NCBI GenBank assembly: GCA_905221345.1
Contig: CAJNCW010000001.1
Location: 186,001 to 250,000 of the forward strand
Source: a bacterium
GTDB lineage: Bacteria; Bacillota; Bacilli; Lactobacillales; Streptococcaceae
Length of the DNA: 64,000 nucleotides
Direction: 5' to 3'
Shown: piece by piece, positions 27,742-37,506 of the stretch
Layout of the letters: each line of letters starts with the position of its first letter
Position numbering within the stretch: position 1 is the stretch's first letter
Position numbers and translations under genes: made by a program
The notes under the pieces: model-generated
What the model saw: only the letters and a program-made list of their open reading frames with translations
Databases searched by the model: none
What the model was told of the DNA's origin: nothing

Positions 27742-28182
27742 ATGAATCAGTTATCAAATATAGAAAATAAGTTGAAAATCGTACTTCCGATTTCGTATAA
27801 AAATACTATTAATAAATTTCAATTATTTATGGAGATTGAATTCAACAACTATCAAATTAATCTGTTTAATGAAGAATCGTTGTTTGATAACTTAAATGGC
27901 TTTCCTCAATGGTGCTATTTAAAATACCTAGTAGAGATAAATAAAGAGAAACAACAGATGCCTAATATTGTAGAAAGGCATGACTCAAATGGATATATTG
28001 ACTCAGAACGAGTAAAAAGAGGTTTGCTGTTTGGCTCTTTAGCTGATGGAGCGTGCGTGTATTTTGATTTGGAAGATGATTTCTCAATATGGGAGTATTG
28101 GCTAGATGATGGAAGCATCGGGAAAATAGCAGACAATTTCGATGAAATTCTCTCACAAGGAGATGTTATAGATTTTGAATAA
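27742..28182 (+). CDS. SUKH-family immunity protein of the LHH cassette
   Basis: A 146-residue protein behind TAAGGAG. SNIENKLKIVLPISYKNTIN, GLLFGSLADGACVYFDLEDD, WEYWLDDGSIGKIADNFDEI follow the SMI1/KNR4 pattern. SUKH proteins are frequent partners of HNH nucleases, consistent with the LHH tip upstream. Confidence 0.75.
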   Translation: MNQLSNIENKLKIVLPISYKNTINKFQLFMEIEFNNYQINLFNEESLFDNLNGFPQWCYLKYLVEINKEKQQMPNIVERHDSNGYIDSERVKRGLLFGSLADGACVYFDLEDDFSIWEYWLDDGSIGKIADNFDEILSQGDVIDFE

Positions 28183-28320
28183 GCAAGCCGTAGCCCGTAT
28201 GAAACCTCCAATCCCGATGTAGCAAGCCGTAGCCTGCACAAAACCTTCAGTCCCAACGTAGCAAGCTGTAGCCCGCACAAAACCTCCAATCCCGACATAA
28301 GGCGTGTGCGGTACGCGCGA
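28183..28320 (+). repeat. Three tandem 39-bp intercassette repeat units
   Basis: Units at 28183-28221, 28222-28260 and 28261-28299, each GCAAGC(C/T)GTAGCC(C/T)G...AAACC...TCCC(A/G)A(T/C)(G/A)TA. The last unit continues into GGCGTGTGCGGTACGCGCG. This defines the repeat's first half as a discrete 39-bp module. Confidence 0.85.
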
Positions 28321-28369
28321 ATCCTTGGCACAGGTACACAACTGGACCAACGAAGAAGGCGAAATCGGC

Positions 28370-28940
28370 CAACAAACCCACTACTTCCACTGCGGCAAAA
28401 TCAGCATCCCAAGAGAGATAACCTATGGCGAAGGCAATCTGGTTTGGAGATTACTACGGTTAGGGCAAACTGAATAGTGAAACCAAGGTAACGGAAAACG
28501 CATACCAGCCCTTCCGCCTGCAAAACCAATATGCCGACTGTGAGACGGGGTTGCATTACAACTTCTTCAAGTATTATGAGCCAGAATGTGGCAGATTCAT
28601 CAATCAGGATCCAATTGGACTAGGCGGAGGAGATAATTTATATGGATCAACACCCAATGCACAGGGATGGATTGATCCTTATGGATTATTTTGGGGATTA
28701 GTGATTCGCATTGGTGGAGCTATTATTTTAGGAATAGGTAAACTGATTGCAAAAGGGAGAAAGGCTATTAAGCAGTGCATTGGAAAATGCGGTGAAAAAG
28801 CCAAAAAAACACTAAAAAAAGGTAAGGGACCAATTAAAAATATTGATGAGGTAATGGAAAATCCTAATATTTTAAAAGGGCATACTCCAGAAACATTTTT
28901 AAAAGAAATTGGAGGCACTCCAAAAGGATGGAATACATAA
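28370..28940 (+). pseudogene. Rhs end with truncated toxin tip
   Basis: Rhs code with a TAG where Trp is expected ([22 protein letters not shown]), then [46 protein letters not shown]. The tip has a hydrophobic start, a Lys/Cys-rich middle ([20 protein letters not shown]) and [20 protein letters not shown] ending GTPKGWNT. The tip appears cut short at its C-terminus. Confidence 0.55.
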
Positions 28941-29458
28941 TGGAATACTTAAAACTATTAACAAAGTTAGCAAAAACTGAAAAATCATATCAGTATGATG
29001 AAATATTTAAATTACTTAAACATCCTGTTGAATTTGAAGAAATTCCTTTGATTACTAGAACTGGAAGAGAAAAACCATTTTTGAAAATACTATCCCCGAA
29101 ACAGTTGAATTTGTTCTTTTTAAATACTGCAATATTTTACATTAATAATATAAATTTAATGGCAAAAGATATTCTGAAAGATAACGATTTATCAATATGT
29201 GTAACATACCCAGACATAAGTTCTGAATTACATAATCTATATAGTTTTTATATACCTAACATATGCATTTATAAGTCGAAATATGAAAATACATTTAAAA
29301 ATTATCCAGATTTAAATTTAGAAAATTTCCCATGGTTACAGGAATATTCATCTGATTTTAATTATAAAGAAATTTTTAACATTGTTTACTCTAAATTTGA
29401 TGACGGTTTTGGCCATGAAATTTTTAGGATATTTTTATTAAAAAAGAAGGATATTTAA
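28940..29458 (+). CDS. Putative immunity protein, family unknown
   Basis: A 172-residue protein; ATG 28940 overlaps the toxin stop (TAATG), an earlier ATG at 28928 lies inside the toxin end. Helical and AT-rich. The terminal GFGHEIFRIFLLKKKDI is not diagnostic. Confidence 0.6.
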   Translation: MEYLKLLTKLAKTEKSYQYDEIFKLLKHPVEFEEIPLITRTGREKPFLKILSPKQLNLFFLNTAIFYINNINLMAKDILKDNDLSICVTYPDISSELHNLYSFYIPNICIYKSKYENTFKNYPDLNLENFPWLQEYSSDFNYKEIFNIVYSKFDDGFGHEIFRIFLLKKKDI

Positions 29459-29498
29459 AACAAGCGTAAATAGAATTAGCCTTCTCCTAACGCATACA

Positions 29499-29530
29499 TT
29501 AAGGTCGTCTGAAATATTTATTCCGTAACA
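29499..29530 (+). promoter_or_regulatory. DUS and boxA-like motif
   Basis: AAGGTCGTCTGAAAT (AGGTCGTCTGAA) followed by TATTCCGTAACA (29519-29530), a degenerate boxA-like sequence in the same relative position as at 24347 and 46809. Confidence 0.4.
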
Positions 29531-29551
29531 ATCTAAGTCAAAACCGCCTAT

Positions 29552-29701
29552 GAATACGGCCGGGACGGTCATGCTCAAAAAATACAAGAACGTAAAAACA
29601 GATTAAACAATCTAAAAAAGAGCATAAAGAAAATTGCGTTACGTGTAATAAATAAGATCAAGATATTAAATTTATCAACTTACAACTATAAGTATTATTA
29701 A
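29552..29701 (+). pseudogene. Toxin C-terminal remnant before the ankyrin gene
   Basis: EYGRDGHAQKIQERKNRLNN, LKKSIKKIALRVINKIKILN, LSTYNYKYY-stop. The TAA overlaps the next ATG (TAATG). A paralogous tail lies at 44592. Confidence 0.5.
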
Positions 29702-30075
29702 TGGAAAAAGAATTGTTATGTATTTTAAAAAAATATGAAACGCATCCTGATTTCTTGGGTGACACTATTGAAGATATAAATCAAGTAGGAGGTATGGATG
29801 ATACAGTTTTGCATATTGCTGCCAGAAATAATTCTTTAAATGATGCTCTTGTATTTCTTCAAAATGGAGCATTGATCGATCTTAAAGGGGACTTAGGATA
29901 TACACCCCTACATTATGCATGCATGTTTGGAAATATAGAAATGGTGAAAATACTCCTTGATAATGGATCTGATAAAAATATACAAAATGAATTTGGAGAA
30001 AATGCCGTTAAAATTGCAATTAACTCATCCAGCAAAAATAAAGAGAAGATAGTAAAACTATTAAATGATTTTTAA
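29701..30075 (+). CDS. Ankyrin-repeat immunity protein, intact copy
   Basis: A 124-residue protein with two clear ankyrin repeats (DDTVLHIAARNNSLNDALVF; GYTPLHYACMFGNIEMVKIL) and a third partial one. ATG overlaps the toxin tail stop. A nearly identical copy at 44742 has lost one A of a seven-A run (29728-29734 here) and is frameshifted. Confidence 0.8.
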   Translation: MEKELLCILKKYETHPDFLGDTIEDINQVGGMDDTVLHIAARNNSLNDALVFLQNGALIDLKGDLGYTPLHYACMFGNIEMVKILLDNGSDKNIQNEFGENAVKIAINSSSKNKEKIVKLLNDF

Positions 30076-30144
30076 AAACGTAAATAAAAAATAGATAATA
30101 AATCAATCAAATGGTGCCATACCTTAAAATGTAGGAAGTAAGAC

Positions 30145-30912
30145 ATGAAAAAAAACAATCTAATTTTATTAATTAAAAATCAAATGTCAGATAAACAAAA
30201 AAATGAAAATGCTTTACATTTAAATACACTTTTACTAAGCTCAATAGAAAATCCTAGTATAGATAATGATTGTTTCATAGAATTATTTAGCTATTATTCT
30301 AACATATCCCAAGGAGAAGTAAGTGAACTATTTAATTTACTACAATCTTTAACCAAAAATGAAATCAATATAATTCAAGATTTTTTAGAATATATTTCCA
30401 AGTTTATCAAAGACTTAGGACTATATTGTGAATTTGAAAAATTCCTTATGGAGGTAAAATATATACAAGAAAGAAATTATCTAGAGGAAAAAATTGGGTC
30501 TACTTTTCCAGTTTTCAAGGTTGATAAAAATAACACCATAAGTTTTGATGATAGTGATAACTCTTATATATATTCTATAATGCAACTATCTACTAAAACT
30601 TGGATTGAAATAACATACGATGATTTTCTCTCAATACTTGAATCACTAGAGTGGCAAGCCTTTACTAATAAGGCTATATTATATTTTACTCCTTGCTGTT
30701 TAAAATATATTTTTTCTAATTTATCTAAATTTCATTTATATGGTTACGTTGTTGACTTTTTATATATTGCCCTAAGAAACCAAAGTACGATATTTAACAC
30801 TAGTCAAATCAACTTAATTATTGATTTTTTAAAATTAATCCAAAATTTTAACCAAGAAATTAGTGTTGAAACAAAAAAAAGAATAACAAGTACGATTCAA
30901 CTTTATTTATAA
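30145..30912 (+). CDS. Putative immunity protein, family unknown
   Basis: A 255-residue, highly AT-rich gene with TAGGAAGTAAG before the ATG. Helix-rich N-terminus; central segment SFDDSDNSYIYSIMQLSTKT. No recognised motif. It follows the ankyrin gene without Rhs material in between, so a cassette boundary has been lost here. Confidence 0.55.
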   Translation: MKKNNLILLIKNQMSDKQKNENALHLNTLLLSSIENPSIDNDCFIELFSYYSNISQGEVSELFNLLQSLTKNEINIIQDFLEYISKFIKDLGLYCEFEKFLMEVKYIQERNYLEEKIGSTFPVFKVDKNNTISFDDSDNSYIYSIMQLSTKTWIEITYDDFLSILESLEWQAFTNKAILYFTPCCLKYIFSNLSKFHLYGYVVDFLYIALRNQSTIFNTSQINLIIDFLKLIQNFNQEISVETKKRITSTIQLYL

Positions 30913-30924
30913 CCTCCCAGCCGC

Positions 30925-31288
30925 AAAGGGTATTATTCCGACCAAGACCCGATTAGGTTGCTAAGGGGCTTTAACCTTTATCAACTTACATCGAATACGC
31001 ATTGAACATTCTACAAAATTAAGAGAAACACAAGCTTCAAATGATGAAATTCTTAAAGCGGATTTAGATATTTATGTAAAACAATCTAGTTTAAAAATTG
31101 TATTCATCCTACTTTTAAAGTAAAATATTCTTATATACGATGATAATGATAAAATAGGTTTAGAGTTATTTATAAATCGAGTGAATTCAAAAGGAATGGT
31201 TGACATATCTGACTCAAGAGGATATTCTTTTTTCAAAGACAAAGAAATAAAAATTTGCCATGAAAATATTCGTTATTCGGAAGAATGA
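30925..31288 (+). pseudogene. Rhs scrap and decayed immunity gene
   Basis: Rhs code YYSDQDPIRLLRGFNLYQLT is followed by AT-rich coding debris: RETQASNDEILKADLDIYVK, a stop, then NDKIGLELFINRVNSKGMVD and YSFFKDKEIKICHENIRY. At least one stop and one frame change. Confidence 0.5.
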
Positions 31289-31392
31289 ATGTATGATTCT
31301 ATAAAGAATATTACTAACGTTTAACTGAAGAAAGTGCGAATTGTTAAATCAAGATCCTACAGTAGGTAGCAAGGTTATTTAAGGTAATTAAA

Positions 31393-31794
31393 ATGAAAAA
31401 GCTTTTTTTAAATTTAGAAGTAATTGATGGTTATCCTCCAGTATCTATGGAAAGCGTTTGGGCAGAAGCGACTGAAGAAGGCTATTTTAAAATAAATAAT
31501 ATTCCTTTTTATAGCAAAGAAATCTCTTTTGGTGATATTGTTAGCGTCATACAAACGGAAGAAAATTACTTATTATATGATAAAACTATCATTCATAGTA
31601 AAAACAGTACATTGCGGATTGTTTTCTTTAATGATAACCAAAAATTTAAAGATAAAATATTAACGAGACTAATAGATCTTGGATGTGAGTCTGAAGCATT
31701 TAATGTAAATTTCTATGCAATAAACATACCAATTCAAGTAGATATAGAAGAAATATATATTTTCTTAGATGAGTTTGTGGAAACTGACGATTAG
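31393..31794 (+). CDS. DUF4265 immunity protein
   Basis: A 133-residue protein. MESVWAEATEEGYFKINNIP followed by FYSKEISFGDIVSV is the DUF4265 signature, also NSTLRIVF. The Shine-Dalgarno is weak (TAAGGTAA). Confidence 0.72.
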   Translation: MKKLFLNLEVIDGYPPVSMESVWAEATEEGYFKINNIPFYSKEISFGDIVSVIQTEENYLLYDKTIIHSKNSTLRIVFFNDNQKFKDKILTRLIDLGCESEAFNVNFYAINIPIQVDIEEIYIFLDEFVETDD

Positions 31795-31938
31795 ATTATG
31801 ACACAGGGTATTTGGCACAATAATTTGTATAAGCTATAACTTGCGTAATATCGTAGTATGTAGAAAATTCTAGCATTGTTTACGTAGTAGGAATTTTAAG
31901 ACTATGTGACACCAGCCACCTTTTACAGGAGACTCAAT

Positions 31939-32140
31939 ATGATAAAAACTGATTATTTTTGGTTTAAAGAATGTCCTATATGTGATGGACAAGGAAGATT
32001 AATTATTAAAAAAACATTAACTTTAATAAGTTATTTTTCTGTTGCGATGAGTGTATGAGTTGCTGGGAAAATGAAAATGTCTGGTTGGGTTACTCCTACT
32101 TCGTTATCTAAGGAAATTAATAAATTAAATGGTAAATAAA
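31939..32140 (+). pseudogene. Cys-rich immunity gene, frameshifted
   Basis: MIKTDYFWFKECPICDGQGR in one frame, then FFCCDECMSCWENENVWLG in another. CPIC and CDEC would form a zinc ribbon if joined. The first frame ends KLNGK-stop two bases before the next ATG. Confidence 0.5.
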
Positions 32141-32142
32141 TT

Positions 32143-32493
32143 ATGAAATCAATTTTAAGTTTAATTTTATCTCTAATAGTATCCTCTTCTTCTAATTTAC
32201 CTTATGTTTCACATTACTCTTATGATTTTCAACATGGCTGGTTAAATATAGTCGTATCAGAATATAATAGTCAAAAAACTTGTGGAGACATAGGTATAAG
32301 TAATAATGAGTTACAATATAAGCTTTTTTGTGGAAAAGAAAATAGAAAAGGAATGATTCCGTTAAGTAAAATAAAATTCAAATATGAGAAAGATATTTTT
32401 TCTGCCCAAAGTATTATAAGTGGAAAAATATTTTTTTCAGTTAAATGTACACAAGAGCAATACAGATATATAGAAAAGTATCTTATTTTGTAA
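32143..32493 (+). CDS. Secreted or periplasmic-type small immunity protein
   Basis: A 116-residue protein with an N-terminal signal sequence (MKSILSLILSLIVSSSSNLP). The mature part has conserved-looking Cys (KTCGDIGIS; KLFCGKENRKG). An exported immunity protein would suit a toxin that acts outside the cytoplasm. Family not recognised. Confidence 0.5.
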   Translation: MKSILSLILSLIVSSSSNLPYVSHYSYDFQHGWLNIVVSEYNSQKTCGDIGISNNELQYKLFCGKENRKGMIPLSKIKFKYEKDIFSAQSIISGKIFFSVKCTQEQYRYIEKYLIL

Positions 32494-32534
32494 TACGACC
32501 GCACGTTTTCACTAATTTTAATGGAGATTACAAT

Positions 32535-33113
32535 ATGAATAGCTTAAAAATTTTAGGGTGGGACAAAAAACCTAAAACTTTGTATAGATATATTAAAGAA
32601 GGCGATATTTTTGCATTTCAAATAAAAATAGACCTATTTGGTTTTGGCCGTATTTTATCAAAAAATCCATTAGGTGTATCTGCAGAGATATTTGATATCT
32701 TTTAACCCCATCCGGATGATTTATTTAAAAATTATGATTATGATAAACTATCTATACTGTTTATAACAATATTAGATGCACATTCTTTATTCCAGGCTAA
32801 GTTAGATACTGAATGGCGTATTATTGCAAAAGATACAAATTATAATAATCCATATATTAATATTTATACATCTATTAATCCTATTATGAAAATTATGCAT
32901 AATCCTGACTTTTCTAAGAAAATGGACGTATCAAAAGAAAAGGCAATTTCAGAAATAAAACAATTCCCTTGGAAGGATGAATTCCCACATCATCATTACC
33001 ATATACTAGAATTACTCATCAAGTGTAAACCTGAATTATTCACATTTCCTTTATTAAACTTTATGGGATTTGAAAAGTTTATTTCAGATACTCTTTCTAA
33101 ATCTAAAAAATAA
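32535..33113 (+). pseudogene. Imm26-like immunity gene, split by one stop codon
   Basis: Paralogue of the intact gene at 47251: TLYRYIKEGDIFAFQIKIDL, FGFGRILSKNPLG, then TAA at 32703-32705, then in the same frame DAHSLFQAKLDTEWRIIAKD and HYHILELLIKCKPELF. The N-terminal GDIFAFQI and GFGRIL pattern fits Imm26. Only the one nonsense codon separates the halves. Confidence 0.7.
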
Positions 33114-33197
33114 TAAAGTTAGTAGCCTTAAATTAGGTCAAGACATAACAAAATAATTAAGGTCGTCTAAAATACATTTTCAGAAGGCCTTTCCCAT

Positions 33198-33475
33198 ATG
33201 CATTATTTTTTATTAATTCGACTACAACGGCAACAGCCAACTCATCGCCAATCATCAATGGGAAGTGCCGAACGCACAAAACGGCTTTCCCGAAACCGAC
33301 TGGGCGATGTGCAGTGCGACATGCTATACCTCCCCGTTACTGAAAGCATCCGCTACCACTGCGGCAAAATCGGCATCCCGCTAGAGATGACCGACATCCA
33401 CGGTAATCTATTGTGGTTCGGCGAATACACCGCATGGAAAAATCACTATAAATGTAAAAGTTATCTAACATAATG
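33198..33475 (+). pseudogene. Rhs fragment ending [13 protein letters not shown]
   Basis: Rhs code from a more upstream part of the gene (FDYNGNSQLIANHQWEVPNA), then a frame change, [38 protein letters not shown]. The final segment is almost identical at 6320-6360 and 34200-34242. The stop overlaps an ATG (TAATGG). Confidence 0.6.
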
Positions 33476-33484
33476 GAGGTAAAT

Positions 33485-33949
33485 ATGCCCTTCCTGAAAA
33501 TTACCTACAGAGATTATCCTAAAAAAGGATTGTTCAAAAAACTCTATCGAGAAAACATCTATAAAATAGAGGAATTTAAAGAGGAATTTAAGTATTACGA
33601 ATATACCCCAATAGAGAAAATTATTATTGATGAACATAATTTAGTACCAATCATCTTTTTTTCACCAGAAGGAATAAATTATTTAATGCCTAAAATTATT
33701 GATAGCATCAGCAATGGCATTAGAAATGATGATATTTCAGTAAATATAGAAGAATTTATTATAAATATACCTACTGAAGAAAACATCACTCATGCTTTAA
33801 ATCTCTTAAAAAAAGATGAGCTTATAATTCTTAAAAAGTATTTAGAAAAAATACTATTTGGGGGCTCATCAAATTTGATACAGCAAATAGGTGAACATAA
33901 TTTATTCAGAAGTATTGAATATCTCGAAAAGTTAATAAGTAATTCCTAA
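33485..33949 (+). CDS. Putative immunity protein, family unknown
   Basis: A 154-residue protein; ATG 33485 is preceded by GGAGGTAAAT at good spacing, better than ATG 33473. Contains FKYYEYTPIEKIIIDEHNLV and a helical C-terminal half. No family recognised. Confidence 0.6.
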   Translation: MPFLKITYRDYPKKGLFKKLYRENIYKIEEFKEEFKYYEYTPIEKIIIDEHNLVPIIFFSPEGINYLMPKIIDSISNGIRNDDISVNIEEFIINIPTEENITHALNLLKKDELIILKKYLEKILFGGSSNLIQQIGEHNLFRSIEYLEKLISNS

Positions 33950-34001
33950 ATCTACTTATTATTTTGTTAATCGAATACATAAGCCAAGGTTTCTAGAAAA
34001 G

Positions 34002-34378
34002 TAGCCGTAGCCCGCATGAAACCTCCAATCCCGACGTAGAGCATTGTGGTACGCACGAAGGCGGTTTCGCCTGTCTAAACCACATCAGCGAAGACTACGA
34101 AAACCGCCAACAAACCCACTACTTCCACTGCTACCAAATCGGCATCCCACGCGAAATGACCGATAAGGACGGTAGCTTAGTTTGGTTCGGCAACTACAAC
34201 GCATGGAAAAATCACTATAAATGTAAAAGTTATCTAACATATTAGTAATCAAAAAGGTAAAGGTGTGAGAAATGACAGTGTCAGACAGGATTTTTGAAAT
34301 TGCCGTAGAGAATATTGGAAATATAGATCCAGAAAAGAGTTAAGACGTAGAGACCTAAAAGCAGGTAAGTCTTATTAG
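34002..34378 (+). pseudogene. Intercassette repeat, Rhs fragment and toxin tail
   Basis: Repeat at 34002-34075, then Rhs code ([39 protein letters not shown]). After the stop, scraps in two frames (GKGVRNDSVRQDF and RRRDLKAGKSY-stop) remain of a toxin. Confidence 0.55.
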
Positions 34379-34395
34379 TTTAATAAGGAGTATTT

Positions 34396-34824
34396 ATGTT
34401 AAACAAATTTGTTTTAGAGCAGTTAATTGCTTTCTTTCAAAAAAATCCAGTCGCTCAAGGAAAGCCAACAACTGATGATGAGGTCCTCAATATAGAGAAA
34501 TCACTTAATGTTAAGTTAGATGAGGATTTTAAAGAATTTACAATGAGATTTGGTGGGTGTGTCGTTAGGGATGCTCAAATATATGGAATACATAATTCCG
34601 AATTTCTTGGGGAAGATACAATTATTGATTTAAATAAAGAATTTTCCGATTATCTTAAAGATGGCAAAAGTAATTTAATAATTGGCACTGATGGCTGGGG
34701 AAATCCTATTTATATTTCCCCATCTAAAACGGTAATGATTTACAATCAAGACACTGATGAATTGCTAACTTTAGCAGCTAATTTTTCAGATTATTTAGAG
34801 AAAATTCTTAAAAAACAAATTTAG
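34396..34824 (+). CDS. SUKH-family (SMI1/KNR4) immunity protein
   Basis: A 142-residue protein behind TAAGGAG. PTTDDEVLNIEKSLNVKLDE, DFKEFTMRFGGCV and NLIIGTDGWGNPIYISPSKT are classical SMI1/KNR4 features. Confidence 0.8.
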   Translation: MLNKFVLEQLIAFFQKNPVAQGKPTTDDEVLNIEKSLNVKLDEDFKEFTMRFGGCVVRDAQIYGIHNSEFLGEDTIIDLNKEFSDYLKDGKSNLIIGTDGWGNPIYISPSKTVMIYNQDTDELLTLAANFSDYLEKILKKQI

Positions 34825-34849
34825 CAAACTATTTAAATTCAAACCATTT

Positions 34850-35278
34850 CAGACGGTCTCGATACCTCTTTGAAGTAGTCTGAAAACCAGTTAGGAAGTT
34901 TCAGGTGGCCTCGAAGAGGAAACTGAATTCGTTTGGTTCGGCGACCTCTTGTGGTTCGGCAACTACACCGGCTGGAGTCGTCTAAAAGAGGAAACCAAGG
35001 TAACAGATAGCGTATACCATCCCTTTCACCTGAAAAAATCATTATTGCGACCATGAGACAGGGCTACATTACAACTTCTTCAGGTATTACCAGCCTGATG
35101 CGATGCGGTTTGTGAATCAGGATCCGATTGGGTTGTTGAGGGACTAAAGAAGACCTTAACTCTAATATAGTTGGTGGATTAGGCCCCATCAGCAATCCTA
35201 CAACTCTTAAAGAATCTATCATAAAAGCTAATGGAGGAGTAGCAAATGCAACAACTGCTTTGCCTAGAAAAAGATGAA
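34850..35278 (+). pseudogene. Degenerate DUS hairpin, Rhs fragments and toxin tail
   Basis: TTTCAGACGGTCTCG ... GAAGTAGTCTGAAA is a decayed inverted DUS pair (34851-34885). Rhs code follows with deletions ([31 protein letters not shown] with MR instead of GR). The toxin tail NLNSNIVGGLGPISNPTTLK, KANGGVANATTALPRKR-stop overlaps the next gene. Confidence 0.6.
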
Positions 35279-35557
35279 ATTGATATTAATGACATTTGGA
35301 ATTTTAAAATTACTATTACTGAAGCTCAAGAAAATAGAAATAGAGAAGCTCATTTGACAGGTTTACTTGGCAATAGTGCAATGGGAATATCAAGTATGGA
35401 AACTACTATTTACAATGACAATGAATTAAATATTATTTTATTTCAGAAACTAGCAGGAACAAAATATTCTGGGAAATTAGACAAAAGAATTATTATTAGC
35501 AAAAATATTAGCAAAGTTACTTTTGGCTCTACAAGGAGAATCATATGGTATAACTAG
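35246..35557 (+). CDS. Putative immunity protein, family unknown
   Basis: A 103-residue protein; ATG 35246 is preceded by GGAGGAGTAG, inside the toxin tail frame. Contains TGLLGNSAMGISSMETTIYN. The 33-base overlap with the toxin end suggests that the original junction is retained. Confidence 0.55.
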   Translation: MQQLLCLEKDEIDINDIWNFKITITEAQENRNREAHLTGLLGNSAMGISSMETTIYNDNELNIILFQKLAGTKYSGKLDKRIIISKNISKVTFGSTRRIIWYN

Positions 35558-35654
35558 CCTAGACGTAATCAAACTCCAATAACCCCTGTAAAATGTAAAA
35601 GAGTTATCTGAAATACATTTTTAGATAGCCCTATCCCCCAAATAGGGAGCACCC

Positions 35655-36346
35655 CATGACCGTCAACAAACCTACTACTTCCACTGCGACCAAATCGGTA
35701 TCCCAAGAGAGATGACCAATAAGGACGGCAACCTCTTGTGGTTAGGCGAATACACCGCATGGGGTCGTCTGAAAGAGGAAACTAAGGTAACGGATAGCTC
35801 ATACCAGCCGTTCCGATTACAGAGCCAGTATGCCGACCGTGAGACGGGGTTGCATTACAACTTCTTCGGGTATTATAAGCCTGAGGCTGGGCGATTTCTG
35901 AATCAGGATCCGATTGAGTTAATGGGTTGGGAAAATCTATATTCGTTTGCACCAAATGTGCAGTCTTGGGTTGATTTATGGGGTTTAGTTAAACTTGGGG
36001 GTGTTGCACCCTATGGTTCAAAAAGACATGTAGGGGACAATATTGATGCTCATGAAATATTAGGAAATGCCTTTCTTAATGATAGCCATTTACGACAATA
36101 AGGAGCTAAAGGTAATCCGGCAATGGGGCTTACAAAAGATCTACATAGAGCGGTTTATAATGCAGAAGCTCGGCTAAGGGCTACAAAAGGAATGAGAAGG
36201 AAGGATTATTTAAAACGTGGTAAAGACGAAATTAGAATTATGTATAGATCAATGCAGGAGGTCTTAGTTGAAAATAAAAAAGATATTACACAAAATCAAC
36301 TAAGACAAATGCGCAAACAGGCAATAAAATTTGCTAAAAAAAAATA
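35655..36346 (+). pseudogene. Rhs end with HNH-like toxin, one in-frame stop
   Basis: Rhs code [73 protein letters not shown]. The tip reads [20 protein letters not shown] to TAA 36099-36101, then on in the same frame GNPAMGLTKDLHRAVYNAEA, YRSMQEVLVENKKDITQNQL. DAHEI, NPAMGL and the later His resemble HNH-fold toxins. Restoring the one codon would rebuild the tip. Confidence 0.6.
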
Positions 36347-36367
36347 AATGCAATTGAGGAAATTTAA

Positions 36368-37051
36368 ATGTCAAAATTACTTTTTACTTCTTCTAAAACG
36401 CCACATAGTATTGGTTATATTGGAGGAGGAGCCGAACATATTCCGTTAGAATTATGGCCTAAAGTTCCAAATTCTGATGCCTATCAAACACATCTGTTTA
36501 CTCTTTATTCTGACTTTTTACCTGAAAATATATTCCCTCGTAGAAATTATTATATCTCTGTTTTTATTTCTATAGAGGAGCATGCATTGGGAGGAGCAAA
36601 AGACTCTATTTCATCCAAATATACTGTTAATTGTCAGGATGATTTAATTTTACTAAATGATGGTTTTAGTTGTGCTGTCCTTTATGAAAGGGAACAAGAT
36701 ATCAACAAGCAAGATTTAGGAAATATTTCTTTAGAAAGAAAATTTTTTGAAAGGCTTGATGAAATTGATAAAGAAGCTGATGCAAAATACAATGAAGATG
36801 AACATTTATTCTTTGAAGATAAAGGGATGGGCTTGGATGTATCCAAAATTTTTGGTAATCCTTATTTTGAACAAGATATAATATATCCTTCTCCTAAGTT
36901 TAGTTTTTGCTTGCAATTATTAGAAGAAGATATAGATAAAAAGTTACATATTTTTCAGAATGGTATTGGTTATTTTTATTATGACCAAAATATTAAGAAA
37001 AAACTTCTATCTGGAAGTCAAGCAGGTATTTTCTTTATTCAAAATACTTAA
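36368..37051 (+). CDS. YwqG-like (DUF1963-like) immunity protein
   Basis: A 227-residue protein with TGAGGAAAT before the ATG. Layout and ending (SGSQAGIFFIQNT) match the proteins at 8084 and 25344, supporting one family with the YwqG-type ending. Acidic throughout. Confidence 0.5.
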   Translation: MSKLLFTSSKTPHSIGYIGGGAEHIPLELWPKVPNSDAYQTHLFTLYSDFLPENIFPRRNYYISVFISIEEHALGGAKDSISSKYTVNCQDDLILLNDGFSCAVLYEREQDINKQDLGNISLERKFFERLDEIDKEADAKYNEDEHLFFEDKGMGLDVSKIFGNPYFEQDIIYPSPKFSFCLQLLEEDIDKKLHIFQNGIGYFYYDQNIKKKLLSGSQAGIFFIQNT

Positions 37052-37105
37052 TAATTAAAATGAAACCTTCAGTTTCAACTTAGCAAGCCGTAGCCTGTAT
37101 GAAAC

Positions 37106-37506
37106 GTTGGGTGGAGGGAATCTGTGTGCGTTTGCGCCTAATACAAATAAGTGACTTGATGTCCTAGGTTTAAATAAAAAACTGCCCGTACCATATTGGC
37201 CTCCTAATAGAGGCGCTTTAGGTGAAGTGTGGAGCATTACACTTCCAGTTGGCACTCTTGTTGATAGGTATGGTTATCCAGGAGGAACTTTTGTGTCTCC
37301 AGTAGGAACACCATACCCTATGAGAGCCTTACCTCCTGGTTCTAATCGAAAGCCTTATACCATATATAGGGTACAATGTAGCTGCATGTAAAATTATGCC
37401 ATGGTTCGGAGAGATTGGATTAGGGACACAGTATGAATTGCCAAAATCTGTTAAATCATATATAGAAGCTGGGCATCTAGAAGAGGTGAAAATAGGAAAA
37501 TGTTAA
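37106..37506 (+). pseudogene. TNT-like NADase toxin, broken
   Basis: An Rhs end (GGGNLCAFAPNTNK-stop-LDVLGLN, TGA for Trp) leads into PYWPPNRGALGEVWSITLPV, GTLVDRYGYPGGTFVSPVGT, PYPMRALPPGSNRKPYTIYR. After a frameshift near 37370 it continues CKIMPWFGEIGLGTQYELPK and ends EVKIGKC. DRYGYPGGTFVSP, RALPPGS and PWFGEIGLGTQY are the conserved blocks of the tuberculosis-necrotizing-toxin (TNT) NAD glycohydrolase family. The intercassette repeat is fused directly to it at 37083. Confidence 0.75.
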
